Shown: positions 7,435 through 17,274 of the stretch, one piece after another
How positions within the stretch are numbered: the stretch's first letter is position 1
Layout of the letters: each line of letters opens with the position of its first letter
NCBI RefSeq assembly: GCF_017308015.1
Contig: NZ_JAFKFW010000016.1
Span: 1 to 64,000 of the forward strand
Reading direction: 5' to 3'
Length of the DNA: 64,000 bases
Origin: Allobosea sp.
Lineage (GTDB): Bacteria; Pseudomonadota; Alphaproteobacteria; Rhizobiales; Beijerinckiaceae
Position numbers and translations under genes: made by a program
The notes under the pieces: generated by a model
Told to the model about the DNA's origin: nothing
What the model saw: only the letters and a program-made list of their open reading frames with translations
Databases searched by the model: none

Positions 7435-8436
7435 CTATGGAAGCAGCTCGAATTCCAGCAGCAGCGTGCGCTGGAGGAACGAGAAATTGTCGTCGGAGAT
7501 CAGGGTAAGGATCGTCTTGTCCTCCTCCAGATGGACCGACAGCCCCTCCATGTTGTCGATTTCAAAGCCGAGGTCGGCCTCGATCAGGCGCTGGCCGTCC
7601 ACCAGCGCTCCCGGCCGGATGTCGCGCCCGGCGATACGCCTCATCCGCATGCCGACGCCGCGCAGCGGCTGATACCAGCGTTCCAGCACAAGCATGTCGC
7701 CGCCGGGTAGAAAGGCGAGATCGGTGATGTCGTAGCCGTCATGCCGGGCGAGCTTGAACAGGCCGGGCTGCGGGCCACCGAGGATGGCACCGAGCGTCGA
7801 CTCGTCCTCCTTGCCCGAGCGCTCTGCGATCGCGATCAGCGCGCCTTTCAATGGCCCCACTGGCATGACGCCGAGCGCCTCCAGCCCGCGATTGCGCGGC
7901 AGGCGCTTGATCTCCGGCGGCACGGGCACCGGTCGCGCACGCGCCTCGACGCCGTCGCGGGCCCAGTCGAAGCGGACAATCTCGTGCTTACGCTCGATCC
8001 CGATGAAAGCCACCCCCTCATGGATGCAGAGGCTTTCGGTGTCGTAGAGGCCGGAGCGCGCCAGCGGCCGGCCGGAACCGCCGAGAATCGCCGCCATCTC
8101 GCCGTCTTCGAGAGCGGAGAGCTTATCGTCGCGATAAGCGACCTTCGCCGTCAGCCAGTAGCCGCGATCCGTCACCGCGACGAGATCACGTCCGCCATTC
8201 AGGCGCGCCAAGCCGGAGAACCCACCGAATCGGGGATGGCCGGACGAGAGCACGAGCCCGCTGCGGAACTGTAGCGCGCCAAAACGGCGCTGCTCCGGCC
8301 GGCGCGGCTCGAAAGCCGCGATCGGCCGCGCCGAGATCCCGACGGGAAACCGCGTCTGCTCGATCGCCTGCGCGGCGCCCGGCAGCGCGAACGCGCCGAG
8401 CCCTGTCAGGACAGCGCGGCGCGCAAGGCGCATCAA
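7435..8436 (-). CDS. Esterase-like activity of phytase family protein
   Basis: A 333-aa exported protein. The N-terminus ([19 protein letters not shown]) looks like a Tat or Sec signal with a cleavage site after AQA. The body carries the phytase-like beta-propeller pattern: [25 protein letters not shown] near residue 70, GLEALGVMP near 184, [22 protein letters not shown] near 235 and NMEGLSVH near 298. Family members are predicted periplasmic esterases with unknown substrates. The start overlaps the cobT stop by ATGA, so it is translated as the last gene of the cobS-cobT group, although no link to cobalamin is known. Confidence 0.85.
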   Translation of the reverse strand: MMRLARRAVLTGLGAFALPGAAQAIEQTRFPVGISARPIAAFEPRRPEQRRFGALQFRSGLVLSSGHPRFGGFSGLARLNGGRDLVAVTDRGYWLTAKVAYRDDKLSALEDGEMAAILGGSGRPLARSGLYDTESLCIHEGVAFIGIERKHEIVRFDWARDGVEARARPVPVPPEIKRLPRNRGLEALGVMPVGPLKGALIAIAERSGKEDESTLGAILGGPQPGLFKLARHDGYDITDLAFLPGGDMLVLERWYQPLRGVGMRMRRIAGRDIRPGALVDGQRLIEADLGFEIDNMEGLSVHLEEDKTILTLISDDNFSFLQRTLLLEFELLP

Positions 8437-10325
8437 TGCCCCCGGCGCTTGGAGCCGGAGCCGGCGGGCCCGTCCTCTTCGAACAGCTCGGCGAGCTTCT
8501 CTGTCATCACGCCGCCCAGCTCCTCGGCATCGACGATGGTCACGGCGCGGCGGTAGTAGCGCGTCACGTCATGGCCGATACCGATGGCGATGAGCTCGAC
8601 CGGCGAGCGTGTCTCGATCTCGGCGATGACATGGCGCAGGTGCCGCTCGAGATAATTGCCGGCATTGACCGAGAGGGTGGAATCGTCGACCGGCGCGCCG
8701 TCCGAGATCACCATCAGGATCTTGCGCTGCTCCGCCCGGCCGAGCAGGCGCTTATGCGCCCAGTCCAGCGCCTCGCCGTCGATATTCTCCTTGAGCAGCC
8801 CCTCGCGCATCATCAGCCCGAGATTCTTGCGCGCGCGCCGCCAGGGCGCGTCCGCCGCCTTGTAGATGATGTGACGGAGATCGTTGAGGCGGCCGGGATT
8901 GGCCGGCTTGCCCGATTGCAGCCAGGCTTCGCGCGACAGCCCGCCCTTCCAGGCGCGCGTCGTGAAGCCGAGCAGCTCGACCTTGACGCCGCAGCGCTCC
9001 AGCGTCCGGGCCAGGATGTCGGCGCAGGTCGCCGCGACCGTGATCGGCCGGCCGCGCATCGAACCGGAATTGTCGATCAGCAAGGTGACCACCGTGTCAC
9101 GGAAATTCGTGTCCGATTCCTGCCGGAACGAGAGCGGCTGGAACGGATCGAGGATGATGCGCGGCAGGCGGGCGGGATCGAGAGCGCCCTCCTCCAGGTC
9201 GAATTCCCAGGTGCGGTTCTGCTGCGCCATCAGGCGCCGCTGCAGCCGGTTGGCGAGCCGCGCGACCACGCCCTGGAGATGGGCGAGCTGCTTGTCGAGA
9301 TAGGCGCGCAAGCGCGTCAGTTCCTCGGCGTCGCACAGCTCCTCGGCGGTGACGACTTCGTCGAACTTCTGGGTATAGGCCTTGTAGTCGGTCTGCGGCC
9401 GCTCGTTGCCGCGGCTCTCGCGCGGGCGCGGCGCCTCGCCGGCCTCTTCGGATTCGGAACTCTCGTCCTCCTCGTCCCAGTCGCCGGCCGGCGCATCGGT
9501 CGCCTCGGAGGCGCCCTCCTGCAGCTCCTCGGTCGCGTCCTCGCTGACCTCGACCTCGGAGCGGTCGGCACCGCTCTCCTGCTCGGATTCGCCGTCCTGC
9601 TGCTGCTGATCCTCGGAGGACTGGTCCTGATTGTCCTCGTCCTCGTCGGACTCGTCGCCCTGCGCCGTCTGCTCGGCCATGTCGAGTGCGGCCAGCATGT
9701 CGCGCACCGTGCGGGCGAAGCCGCGCTGGTCCTCGATCGTCCTGGTGAGCCGGTCGAGATCGGCGCCGGCCTTGGCCTCGATCTGCTCGCGCCAGAGCTC
9801 GACGACCTTTTCGGCCGCCTTGGGCGGCTTCAGACCGGTCAGGCGCTCGCGTACCATCAATGCCAGCGCATCCTCCAGCGGCGCATCGGCCCGGTCGGTG
9901 ACCTCCTCATAACGCCCGCCGCGGTGGTAGCGGTCCTCCAGCATCGCGGTGATGTTGCCGGCCATGCCGGACATCCGCCGCGAGCCGATCGATTCGACGC
10001 GGGCCTGCTCGACGGCGTCGAACACGGCACGGGCCGCATCGCCCTCGGGCGCGGCGCGGCGGTGGATCGCGGCATCATGGCAGGCAAGCCTGAGCGCCAT
10101 CGAATCGGCATGGCCGCGCAGGATCGCGACATCGCCGGGGCTGAGCTTGCGCGGCGGCTCGGGCAGGCGCGCCCGCTCACCGACGAGCGAGGGCTTGTCG
10201 GCGGCGAAGACGATTTCCATCTCCGGCTTGCGCGCGATCGCCTTCATCGCGCCGGAGATCGCCCGCTTCAGCGGCTCGGCCGGAGCCTCCTTCGGCGTTC
10301 CGGGCTTGCGGTTCGAGATGGACAA
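8433..10325 (-). CDS. cobT: Cobaltochelatase subunit CobT
   Basis: CobT is a subunit of the aerobic ATP-dependent cobaltochelatase CobNST, which inserts cobalt into hydrogenobyrinic acid a,c-diamide. The 630-aa product has an N-terminal alpha-helical part, a highly acidic Glu/Asp/Gln/Ser-rich linker in the middle, and a C-terminal von Willebrand A domain with the MIDAS motif [11 protein letters not shown] favour the TTG start at 10325, just after GAGGAC; an ATG at 10373 would give 16 more residues and overlap the GFA gene but lacks a ribosome-binding site. It is in one unit with cobS, with the GFA gene between them. Confidence 0.92.
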   Translation of the reverse strand: MSISNRKPGTPKEAPAEPLKRAISGAMKAIARKPEMEIVFAADKPSLVGERARLPEPPRKLSPGDVAILRGHADSMALRLACHDAAIHRRAAPEGDAARAVFDAVEQARVESIGSRRMSGMAGNITAMLEDRYHRGGRYEEVTDRADAPLEDALALMVRERLTGLKPPKAAEKVVELWREQIEAKAGADLDRLTRTIEDQRGFARTVRDMLAALDMAEQTAQGDESDEDEDNQDQSSEDQQQQDGESEQESGADRSEVEVSEDATEELQEGASEATDAPAGDWDEEDESSESEEAGEAPRPRESRGNERPQTDYKAYTQKFDEVVTAEELCDAEELTRLRAYLDKQLAHLQGVVARLANRLQRRLMAQQNRTWEFDLEEGALDPARLPRIILDPFQPLSFRQESDTNFRDTVVTLLIDNSGSMRGRPITVAATCADILARTLERCGVKVELLGFTTRAWKGGLSREAWLQSGKPANPGRLNDLRHIIYKAADAPWRRARKNLGLMMREGLLKENIDGEALDWAHKRLLGRAEQRKILMVISDGAPVDDSTLSVNAGNYLERHLRHVIAEIETRSPVELIAIGIGHDVTRYYRRAVTIVDAEELGGVMTEKLAELFEEDGPAGSGSKRRGH

Positions 10326-10353
10326 GACTGGGCCGTCCTCTGGCTTCGAAGGA

Positions 10354-10704
10354 TTAGCGCGACCGCCCGTCATATTGCGTCGGCGACAATTCGGTTGGCT
10401 CGACACCGGCAAGGCAGCGCACGTTGACCGCGACCATCGGCGTGCCATCGGGTCCATTCGCCCTGGCGAAGGACTCGATGCCGCAGGTCTCGCAGAACAG
10501 ATGCTGGATCTTCTGCGTATGGAAGCGGTACTCGGTCAGCGCGTCTTCACCCTTGGTCAGGGTGAAGGCACTGGCGGGTGAGAACGTGAGGATGGAGCCG
10601 CGGCGCTGGCAGTACGAACAGTTGCAGGCAATCGTCCGTCCAAGATCGGCCTCGACCTCGAAGGCGACCCGCCCGCAGTGACAGCTTCCCTGATACTGCG
10701 CCAT
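10354..10704 (-). CDS. GFA/CENP-V domain zinc protein
   Basis: This 116-aa protein has the zinc-binding pattern of the glutathione-dependent formaldehyde-activating enzyme (GFA/CENP-V) fold: GSCHCGRV at residues 7-14, [11 protein letters not shown] near 26-36 and FCETCG near 70. All ligand cysteines are present. Some members bind glutathione-formaldehyde adducts, but most are uncharacterised. It lies inside the cobS-cobT unit, 16 bp after cobS and before cobT, so it is probably co-transcribed with the chelatase genes. No cobalamin role is established. Confidence 0.85.
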   Translation of the reverse strand: MAQYQGSCHCGRVAFEVEADLGRTIACNCSYCQRRGSILTFSPASAFTLTKGEDALTEYRFHTQKIQHLFCETCGIESFARANGPDGTPMVAVNVRCLAGVEPTELSPTQYDGRSR

Positions 10705-10720
10705 AGCTCCTGTCCTCCTG

Positions 10721-11707
10721 TTAGCTGAGCACCACGTTCGCGGCGCTCTCCGGCAGTTCCTTGCCGAAGGAGCGCTGGAAGAACTCGGCCACCAGCGTGC
10801 GCTCCATCTCGTCGCACTTGTTCAGGAAGGTGACGCGGAAGGCGAAGCCGATATCGCCGAAGATCGCCGCGTTCTCGGCCCAGGTGATGACCGTGCGCGG
10901 GCTCATCACGGTCGAGAGATCGCCGTTCATGAAGGCGTTGCGGGTGAGATCGGCGACGCGGACCATCTTGTTGATGACGTCCTTGCCGTCCGGCGTGTTC
11001 TGATAGTGCTTCGACTTGGCCAGAACGATCGCGACTTCGTTGTCGTGCGGCAGATAGTTCAGCGTGGTGACGATCGACCAGCGGTCCATCTGGCCCTGGT
11101 TGATCTGCTGGGTGCCGTGATAAAGGCCGGACGTATCACCGAGGCCGACCGTGTTGGCGGTGGCGAACAGGCGGAAGGCCGCATGCGGGCGGATGACGCG
11201 CTTCTGGTCGAGCAGCGTCAACTTGCCCGACTGCTCCAGCACGCGCTGGATCACGAACATCACGTCCGGGCGACCGGCATCGTATTCGTCGAAGACGAGC
11301 GCGATGTTGTTCTGCAGCGCCCAGGGCAGGATGCCGTCCTGGAACTCGGTGATCTGCTTGCCTTCCTTCAGCACGATCGCGTCCTTGCCGACGAGGTCGA
11401 GGCGCGAGACGTGGCTGTCGAGGTTGACGCGGACGCAGGGCCAGTTGAGGCGGGCGGCGACCTGCTCGATATGGGTCGACTTGCCGGTGCCGTGATAGCC
11501 CGAGATCATGACGCGGGGGTTATGCGCGAAGCCGGCGAGGATCGCGATCGTGGTGTCGCGGTCGAAGCGGTAATCCGGGTCGAGGTCCGGCACATGCGGA
11601 TCGGCTGCGGAGAAGGCCGGCACTTCGAGATCCGAATCGATCCCGAAAGTCTGGCGCACGGACAGCTTCATGTCGGGCAGGCCGGGCGCAGTCGTCGTCG
11701 TCATCAT
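10721..11707 (-). CDS. cobS: Cobaltochelatase subunit CobS
   Basis: CobS is the AAA+ ATPase subunit that forms rings with CobT and drives cobalt insertion by CobN. The 328-aa product has Walker [11 protein letters not shown] at about 69-78, Walker [11 protein letters not shown], and a sensor-type [10 protein letters not shown]. The start at 11707 (Met-Met) was chosen because GGAG lies 5 bp upstream. CobN itself is not in this window, so the third chelatase subunit is encoded elsewhere. Confidence 0.95.
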   Translation of the reverse strand: MMTTTTAPGLPDMKLSVRQTFGIDSDLEVPAFSAADPHVPDLDPDYRFDRDTTIAILAGFAHNPRVMISGYHGTGKSTHIEQVAARLNWPCVRVNLDSHVSRLDLVGKDAIVLKEGKQITEFQDGILPWALQNNIALVFDEYDAGRPDVMFVIQRVLEQSGKLTLLDQKRVIRPHAAFRLFATANTVGLGDTSGLYHGTQQINQGQMDRWSIVTTLNYLPHDNEVAIVLAKSKHYQNTPDGKDVINKMVRVADLTRNAFMNGDLSTVMSPRTVITWAENAAIFGDIGFAFRVTFLNKCDEMERTLVAEFFQRSFGKELPESAANVVLS

Positions 11708-11856
11708 CTTGTCTCCAGGCAAAGGGCCATGACCGGAATTCGCCGGTTAACCCAGAGCCGACCGAGGAGGGAGGCGGATCGTCCCTCATTAGAGCGAAAG
11801 ACCGGAAGCGGCAATTCGCAAAGCTGCACCCCGGCCCTCGCAAAGGGCATGCCGGC

Positions 11857-13017
11857 TCAGAGGCGCGCGCGCCCGGCCGCCTCGGCAAGAAGCTCGGTCA
11901 CGATCGCAGCCGAGCGGGCCGCGCCCTCGCGGTCGAGCGGCAGGACCGGCGGCCGAGAGCCGACGGCTTCCCCGACAGCATCCGCCAGCGCCACGGCATC
12001 CCCCACGAAATCACCCGACAGCCGGAAACAGCGCGCCAGCCCCGCCCGCTCCATCGCCTCGGCCCGGACGGTCTGTTCGGTCTCGTTGCCGGCATCGAAG
12101 GGCACGACGATCGCCGGTCGCCCGGCTGCGACGAGATCGAGCACGGTGTTGTAGCCGGCCTGGCTGATCGAGACCGCGCAGCCGGCGAGCAGCGCCGGAA
12201 AGTCCGGCCGCGCCCGCTCGATCACGACCTTGTCGGGAGCGTCGGCCGCCAGCAGCGCCAGATCGGTATCCGCCATGCCGCGCCCGGCGAGAAGCCGCCA
12301 GCGTCGCCCGGAACGGTCGAGCCGCGCCGCCGCGACCGCGCAGGCGAAAAGCGGCAGGGCCGCGGCCGAGCCGCCACCGGAGACGATGACCTCGCCATTG
12401 TCCTGTGCGGTGCCGACCGGCCGATCATCGGCGAGATAGCCGGTATAGCGCAATTTCGCCGCGAGCCCCTCGCCCACTGGCCATGACCGGTCGAGCGGCA
12501 GGAAACCGGCGTCGCCATGGACCAGGACCGCGTCGAACACCCCGGCGATCCGCTCCTCGGCTTCGGCGATCCGGTCGGGCCGCGGCGTCACCAGAACGTC
12601 GCGCACAGAGGACAGAACCAGCGCCTCGGGCCGCGCCGCCTTCACTGCCGCGATCAGTGCGAGGAACTCCCCGGCGAGTTGCCGTCGCCCGAAGGGGAAG
12701 TGCTCGACGATAACCACATCGGGCCGCAATCGCGTCGCCAGCTCTGCGAGCATGGCGATGCGGGCAGTCTTCCGCTCCGGATCGATCGGCTCGCCGGCCT
12801 CGTCGAGGAGCGTCCGGAAGTCGGTGCCTTCGGTCCTGATCGGCGGCAATTGCACGAAAGCGAAGGGCTCGCCATCCATCACGCGCAACGGCATGCCGCC
12901 GCTGGCCAGCGTCGCGGAGAAACCGCCTTGCACTAGTGCCCGCGCCAGATTCGCCGCACGGACGAGATGGCCGCTGCCGAGCAGATGCGTCACGGCGATC
13001 AGAACGGAAGCGCTCAT
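11857..13017 (-). CDS. MurG-like (GT-B) glycosyltransferase
   Basis: A 386-aa GT-B fold protein. The N-terminal half shows the glycine loop VTHLLGSGHLVRAANLARAL (residues 9-28), typical of MurG/UDP-GlcNAc-type enzymes. The C-terminal half has VIVSGGGSAAAL near 203 and SISQAGYNTVLDLVAAGRPA near 285, matching the nucleotide-sugar-binding region of glycosyltransferase family 28. It should transfer a sugar from a nucleotide donor, on the cytoplasmic side. It overlaps the upstream GT4 gene by ATGA, as the last gene of the minus-strand glycan arm. It is distantly similar in layout to the gene at 28498. Confidence 0.85.
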   Translation of the reverse strand: MSASVLIAVTHLLGSGHLVRAANLARALVQGGFSATLASGGMPLRVMDGEPFAFVQLPPIRTEGTDFRTLLDEAGEPIDPERKTARIAMLAELATRLRPDVVIVEHFPFGRRQLAGEFLALIAAVKAARPEALVLSSVRDVLVTPRPDRIAEAEERIAGVFDAVLVHGDAGFLPLDRSWPVGEGLAAKLRYTGYLADDRPVGTAQDNGEVIVSGGGSAAALPLFACAVAAARLDRSGRRWRLLAGRGMADTDLALLAADAPDKVVIERARPDFPALLAGCAVSISQAGYNTVLDLVAAGRPAIVVPFDAGNETEQTVRAEAMERAGLARCFRLSGDFVGDAVALADAVGEAVGSRPPVLPLDREGAARSAAIVTELLAEAAGRARL

Positions 13018-14264
13018 GCCCCCTCACCCGCCGAGCGCTTCAGCATCCCGGCGATCCGATCGAGACCGGCCTGCGCCGAGAAGGCGTCCGTCAGGCGCGC
13101 ATAAGCCGCCTCGCCCAACGCCGCTCGTTTCCCGGGCGCCCCGGCGAGTTCACCCAGCGCGGCCGCCAGGGCCGGGACATCTCCCGGCGGGACCAGCAGC
13201 CCCTCTGCGCCGTCGCGCACGAATTCCGGAATCCCCGCGAAATCGGTCGCGACGATCGGCAGGCCCTGACTTGCCGCCTCCATCACCACATTGGGCAGGC
13301 CATCGCGGTCGCCGTCGCCCGCCTCTTTCGAGGGAAGCACGAAGACGTCGGCAGTGCGCAAGGCGGCGATGACCTCGTCCTGCGCCTTCGGCCCGGCCCA
13401 GACGATCCGGTCGTCGAGCCCCAGCGTCCGCGCCTGCGCCTGCAGGGCCTTGAGCTTCTCCCCCCCGCCGATATGCGTCAGCCGCCAGTGCAGCGCTGCC
13501 GGCAGCCGGGCCAATGCCTCCAGCAGATCGTCGAAACCCTTCTTCGCCACCGCTCTTCCGATGGTGACGAAGCGCGCGGGGTCGGCCGGATCCGTGCCAT
13601 CGCGCGCCGATCGCGGTCCCGGCGCCGGAAAGCGCGCAAGATCGAGCCCGTGATAGAGCAGCCCGACCTTGTCCGGCCGGTCGGAAAGCCGCTCCAGCTC
13701 GCGATGCCCGTCGCGCGTGCAGGTGACGCCCCAGGCGGCAGAGGCGATCTTCTCGCGCTTTTCCCAGTCTTCGGTTGTCCAGATGTCCTTGGCATGGGCC
13801 GAGAACGACCATGTCAGGCCGCCGAGCAGGGCGGCATAGCGGATCACCGAAGCCGGGGTATGCAGATAGTGCACATGCAGGTGCCCGATATCATCGGGCA
13901 ATTCATGCGCCATCACGCAGGCTTGCCCGAAGCGGCGCCAGCGGTTGCGTGTCCGGTCGCGGGCGAGATCGCGCAGGAAGACTGGCAGCAAGCGCAGCAG
14001 GCCCGGCCGCAGCAGCGCGGCAAGCATCCCGCGCACCACGCGAGCCGGCTCGTCATGCAGATATTCCGGCAGGTAGCGCACCGGCGCCGTGATCTGATGG
14101 TGCATCAGATGCTTCGCCGCATCTGTCGGATGGCGCAGCGACCAGATTTCGAAGGGCAGCCCGCGCTGCTGTAAACCCAGCAATTCCTGCGCGATGAAAG
14201 TCTCCGACAGCCGCGGATACCCTTTCATCGCCACCGCGATGCGCGGCGCCTCCCCCGCCGTCAT
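13014..14264 (-). CDS. Family 4 glycosyltransferase
   Basis: A 416-aa retaining GT-B glycosyltransferase. The N-terminal domain has YPRLSETFIAQELLGLQQRG near residue 16, common in colanic-acid-type WcaL/AmsK enzymes. The C-terminal GT4 domain has FVTIGRAVAKKGFDDLLEAL near 232, then GLPNVVMEAASQGLPIVATD near 326, the EX7E-type donor-binding segment. It probably adds one sugar in synthesis of an envelope glycan. ATGA overlaps join it to the methyltransferase upstream and the MurG-like gene downstream. Confidence 0.9.
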   Translation of the reverse strand: MTAGEAPRIAVAMKGYPRLSETFIAQELLGLQQRGLPFEIWSLRHPTDAAKHLMHHQITAPVRYLPEYLHDEPARVVRGMLAALLRPGLLRLLPVFLRDLARDRTRNRWRRFGQACVMAHELPDDIGHLHVHYLHTPASVIRYAALLGGLTWSFSAHAKDIWTTEDWEKREKIASAAWGVTCTRDGHRELERLSDRPDKVGLLYHGLDLARFPAPGPRSARDGTDPADPARFVTIGRAVAKKGFDDLLEALARLPAALHWRLTHIGGGEKLKALQAQARTLGLDDRIVWAGPKAQDEVIAALRTADVFVLPSKEAGDGDRDGLPNVVMEAASQGLPIVATDFAGIPEFVRDGAEGLLVPPGDVPALAAALGELAGAPGKRAALGEAAYARLTDAFSAQAGLDRIAGMLKRSAGEGA

Positions 14265-14923
14265 CGCCGCCCGATCAGCATGAAGCGCGTATAGTTCTTC
14301 GTCGGCCGCGCGCCTGAGAACCAGATATCCGCCAGTCCCACCTGCTCGCGGAAGGCGTCGAGCGAGGGCACACAGCTCCGGTGGTCCGGCTCGCGGAAAT
14401 AGTCGTTGGACTGCAGCACCAGCGGCAGGCCCTTCGGCAAGGTCGCCAGCCAGCCAGGCACATCGTCGAGATGCTCGCAGCTCGTATTGACGATGAGCCC
14501 CGGCAGGGTCGACTGCGCTGCGAAATCCATCGCCATCATGTCGGCCGTCACCGCCCGGAACCGCCCCGCCGCGACATGGCGATGGTTCAGGATCTCCGCG
14601 ACCGCTGCGCAGGAGGGGTCGATATCGAGGCTGACGATTTCGGAGATCGCGAGCCTTTCATCGTCGAGCAGCAGCGCGCCGAGCACGCCATACCAGGCGC
14701 CCAGCACCCAGACCGGCCCCGCAGGCTTCGGACAGGCCTGCGCCAACGCCTCGACCAGCCATTGCTTCGAGGCGATCTGCTTGTGGTTGCAGGCGATCGA
14801 GAGATCGGCTGGCGCGCCCTTGCCGTAAAGCCGCGCGACATCGGCGACGATGCGGTTGCCCGAGAGCGCCGCCATGCCGCGCAGCAGGTCGTGAAAGGCC
14901 TCTTGGGGCGGTTCGGGCATCAT
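14261..14923 (-). CDS. Class I SAM-dependent methyltransferase-like protein
   Basis: A 220-aa Rossmann-like protein. VWVLGAWYGVLGALLL (about residues 71-86) resembles SAM motif I, and SEIVSLDIDPSC shortly after supplies the acidic ribose-binding residue. The later NTSCEHL and GLPLVLQSNDYF fit motifs IV-V. The substrate is unknown; the coupling to two glycosyltransferases suggests methylation of a sugar or lipid intermediate. The ATG at 14923 is the furthest start in frame and is followed within 4 bp of its end by the GT4 start. Confidence 0.75.
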   Translation of the reverse strand: MMPEPPQEAFHDLLRGMAALSGNRIVADVARLYGKGAPADLSIACNHKQIASKQWLVEALAQACPKPAGPVWVLGAWYGVLGALLLDDERLAISEIVSLDIDPSCAAVAEILNHRHVAAGRFRAVTADMMAMDFAAQSTLPGLIVNTSCEHLDDVPGWLATLPKGLPLVLQSNDYFREPDHRSCVPSLDAFREQVGLADIWFSGARPTKNYTRFMLIGRR

Positions 14924-14999
14924 GGGTTGGTCGTCATCCGGAAAAGCCGGCGGACCATAGACATGCGCGCCCGGAAAAAACCAGCCGCCTGCACAAGGG

Positions 15000-16808
15000 T
15001 CAGCCCTTTTCGTTCGCCTCGCCCTGCTCCTGCACCACCTCTGCCGGCGTGGTCACCTCGCCCCCCGCGACCACGGGCGCGGGCATCGCCACGTCCTCCC
15101 GCTTGCGGCGGGCGATTTCCGGCGCGCTGGCGAAGCCATAGGCCGTCAACGGCTTCTCCCGTCCCTTGATGGCGATCTTCAGCGTCGTCGTGCCGGCATA
15201 GCTGCGTCCGCTCGCCCGGATCGTGTCCTCGGAGACGACGATATCGGCAAGCACGCGCCGCGTCGCCGACTCGAGCTGGCTTGCGACCATCACGGTCTGG
15301 CCGACCGTGATCTCGCGCCGGCCGAGATTGTCGTTCTCGACCGCACCGGTGATCGCATCGCCGGTATGGATGCCGATGCCGATCCGGAGCGGCAGAGGCA
15401 GCGCCGCGCCGTACTCGCGATTGAGCGCATCGACCGCGCGCACGATGTCCCCCGCAGCGGTGATCGCGGCTTGCGCCCCTCGGGCCGGCGGACCCTCGAG
15501 ACCGAATACCGCCATGAAACCGTCGCCATAGAAGGCGTCGATCCGCCCTTCATGCGCGGTGATCGCCTGCCCCATCTCGTCGAAGAAACGATTGAGCAGG
15601 CCGATCAGCTCGCGCGGCAATTGCCGCTCGGAGAGAGCGGAGAACGCCCGGAGATCGGCCACGACGACGGTCAGACCGCGCTTGCCAGCGGCGTCGTTCA
15701 GCTCGAACGCGCGCGTCGCGCCGGCATTCAGCCGCGAGGCCAGCAGAATCTGTACCTGCAGATCCTCGCGCGGCCGGATCTGGCAGGCGAGTCGGACGCC
15801 TTCGGGAGCCGATATCCGCCGCAGCAGCTTGGCCTCGTTCGGGCCCGGCCTCGGCAGCTTGTCGTTGCCGTCCATCACCAGCACGCGGCAGGTCGCGCAG
15901 CGCGCCCGTCCACCGCAGAGCGCGGCATGGGGAATACCGAAGCGCCGGAACATCTCGAGCACCGTCGGCCCCGGCGCCAGCCTGCGCGTGCCGTGGCCGA
16001 CGAAGCGCACCGTGATCTGGCGTGTCGTCCGCACCCGGATCTCGCGAATGCCGATGAACAGCAGGAAGGAGGCGACAAGGCCGTAGAAGGCGCCCTTCCC
16101 CCACATGACATCGCGGACGAACATCGCCGCCTGCGCATCGCTGACCAGTTCGGCCGGCAGCGCCATCTGCTTGGCCTCGCGCGCGCCGACGGAGAAACCG
16201 ATGATGGCGAGAAGCGGGATCAGGATCGCCATCAGCAGGAAGGGATCGCGCCAATGGCGATAGCTGTCGCGGGCGCGCAGCATGAAATGGATGCCGAGGA
16301 TGCCATGCGTCCAGACCAGCAGCAGCAGCAGCGACTGCGTCAGCGCGGCGCCCGGCCAGAGCCGGCGCAGGACCGAACGATAGCCCTCGTCAGCACCGAA
16401 ATAGATGCCCATCACCCGCGTACCGATGATGTGGTCGACCAGCAGCAGCGGGATGGTGAGGCCGAGCGCGATCTGCAGCATCTCGCGCAGCGGCATCTTG
16501 AAGGTGCGGCGTTGCACCACCCGCAGCAGCGCGAAGACCGGATGGACGATCAGCGCACCGTAGAGCACGGCCGTTCCGAGCCGGGAATGCCAGAAGCCGT
16601 AGCGCCAGTCCTGGACCTTCTCCATGGCCTCGAGACCGAAGATGCCGACGGCGTGATTCAGGAAATGGGTCGTCGCGAAGGTAAGCAGGATCAGCCCGGA
16701 AACGAAGCGGATATCCCGGTTCCAGGACGAGACCTGGTCCATGCTCGCCCCCATGCCGCCGCGCGACATTCCGGTGCGGCTCGTGCCTGCAGCTTGCGGC
16801 CGGTTCAT
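15000..16808 (-). CDS. Membrane ferredoxin-cyclase fusion (CyaC-like, degenerate)
   Basis: A 602-aa fusion. Residues about 33-255 are a multi-helix membrane domain with many helix histidines (H48, H52, H74, H89, H126, H168, H174), like the haem-binding anchor of succinate dehydrogenase or rhizobial CyaC. Residues about 264-355 form a [2Fe-2S] ferredoxin domain with C298, C304, C307 and C342. Residues about 378-560 are a class III cyclase domain: the metal aspartates D385 and D429 remain, but the purine-specifying Lys is A425, and the transition-state Asn and Arg are M507 and Q511. It may be a redox sensor that no longer makes cAMP. It is 16 bp downstream of the CNB gene. Confidence 0.85.
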   Translation of the reverse strand: MNRPQAAGTSRTGMSRGGMGASMDQVSSWNRDIRFVSGLILLTFATTHFLNHAVGIFGLEAMEKVQDWRYGFWHSRLGTAVLYGALIVHPVFALLRVVQRRTFKMPLREMLQIALGLTIPLLLVDHIIGTRVMGIYFGADEGYRSVLRRLWPGAALTQSLLLLLVWTHGILGIHFMLRARDSYRHWRDPFLLMAILIPLLAIIGFSVGAREAKQMALPAELVSDAQAAMFVRDVMWGKGAFYGLVASFLLFIGIREIRVRTTRQITVRFVGHGTRRLAPGPTVLEMFRRFGIPHAALCGGRARCATCRVLVMDGNDKLPRPGPNEAKLLRRISAPEGVRLACQIRPREDLQVQILLASRLNAGATRAFELNDAAGKRGLTVVVADLRAFSALSERQLPRELIGLLNRFFDEMGQAITAHEGRIDAFYGDGFMAVFGLEGPPARGAQAAITAAGDIVRAVDALNREYGAALPLPLRIGIGIHTGDAITGAVENDNLGRREITVGQTVMVASQLESATRRVLADIVVSEDTIRASGRSYAGTTTLKIAIKGREKPLTAYGFASAPEIARRKREDVAMPAPVVAGGEVTTPAEVVQEQGEANEKG

Positions 16809-16824
16809 GCGCTGATCGACCTCG

Positions 16825-17274
16825 TCAAACGGTTTCGTGCTCGCGCAGCAGGACGGAGGCGAGCCGGTGAACGCGGGCCGCCAGATCGCGGCAGACCGCC
16901 AGGCTGAACTCTGGAACGGTCTGGAGCAGTTCGAAGAACAGATCCTTGGGAATCCGCAGTGCCAGAACCCGCGACTTGGCGCTGATGGTGGCGATGAAGG
17001 GCTGGCCGCTCAGCAGGGCCACATCACCGGTGATGGTCCCGGTGTCCTTGAGGAAGCGCCGCTCCTCGCCGTTCTCGCGCGGCTGCAGGATCTCGACCTC
17101 GCCCTCCATGATGACGTAGACGCCCGAGAGCTTCTCCTGGGGGCTGATCAGGACGGCACCCGGCTCGAACTGCAGCCGCTCGCCCATCAGGGCGACGAGC
17201 TTGAGCCGCGATGCCGGCATGTCCTGAAACAGCGGGATGCAACGCAGACAGCCGATATCGGTTTCCAGACTCAT
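16825..17274 (-). CDS. Stand-alone cyclic nucleotide-binding domain protein
   Basis: A 149-aa protein consisting of one CNB (Crp-type) beta-roll, residues about 13-135, without a DNA-binding helix-turn-helix. The jelly-roll core is clear (FEPGAVLISPQEKLSGVYVI, then EGEVEIL). The phosphate-binding cassette reads TGDVALLSGQPFIATISA: the Glu is Asp and the cyclic-phosphate-binding Arg is F93, so ordinary cAMP/cGMP binding is doubtful. C9 and C12 form a CxxC near the N-terminus. It overlaps the ABC gene by ATGA and precedes the cyclase-like gene, so the three products are probably partners. Confidence 0.85.
   Translation of the reverse strand: MSLETDIGCLRCIPLFQDMPASRLKLVALMGERLQFEPGAVLISPQEKLSGVYVIMEGEVEILQPRENGEERRFLKDTGTITGDVALLSGQPFIATISAKSRVLALRIPKDLFFELLQTVPEFSLAVCRDLAARVHRLASVLLREHETV

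Noticed and set aside
8433-11707. Cobalamin riboswitch near cobS/cobT
   Set aside because: The 149-bp region before cobS is too short for a full cobalamin riboswitch and shows no B12-box-like sequence that I could find.
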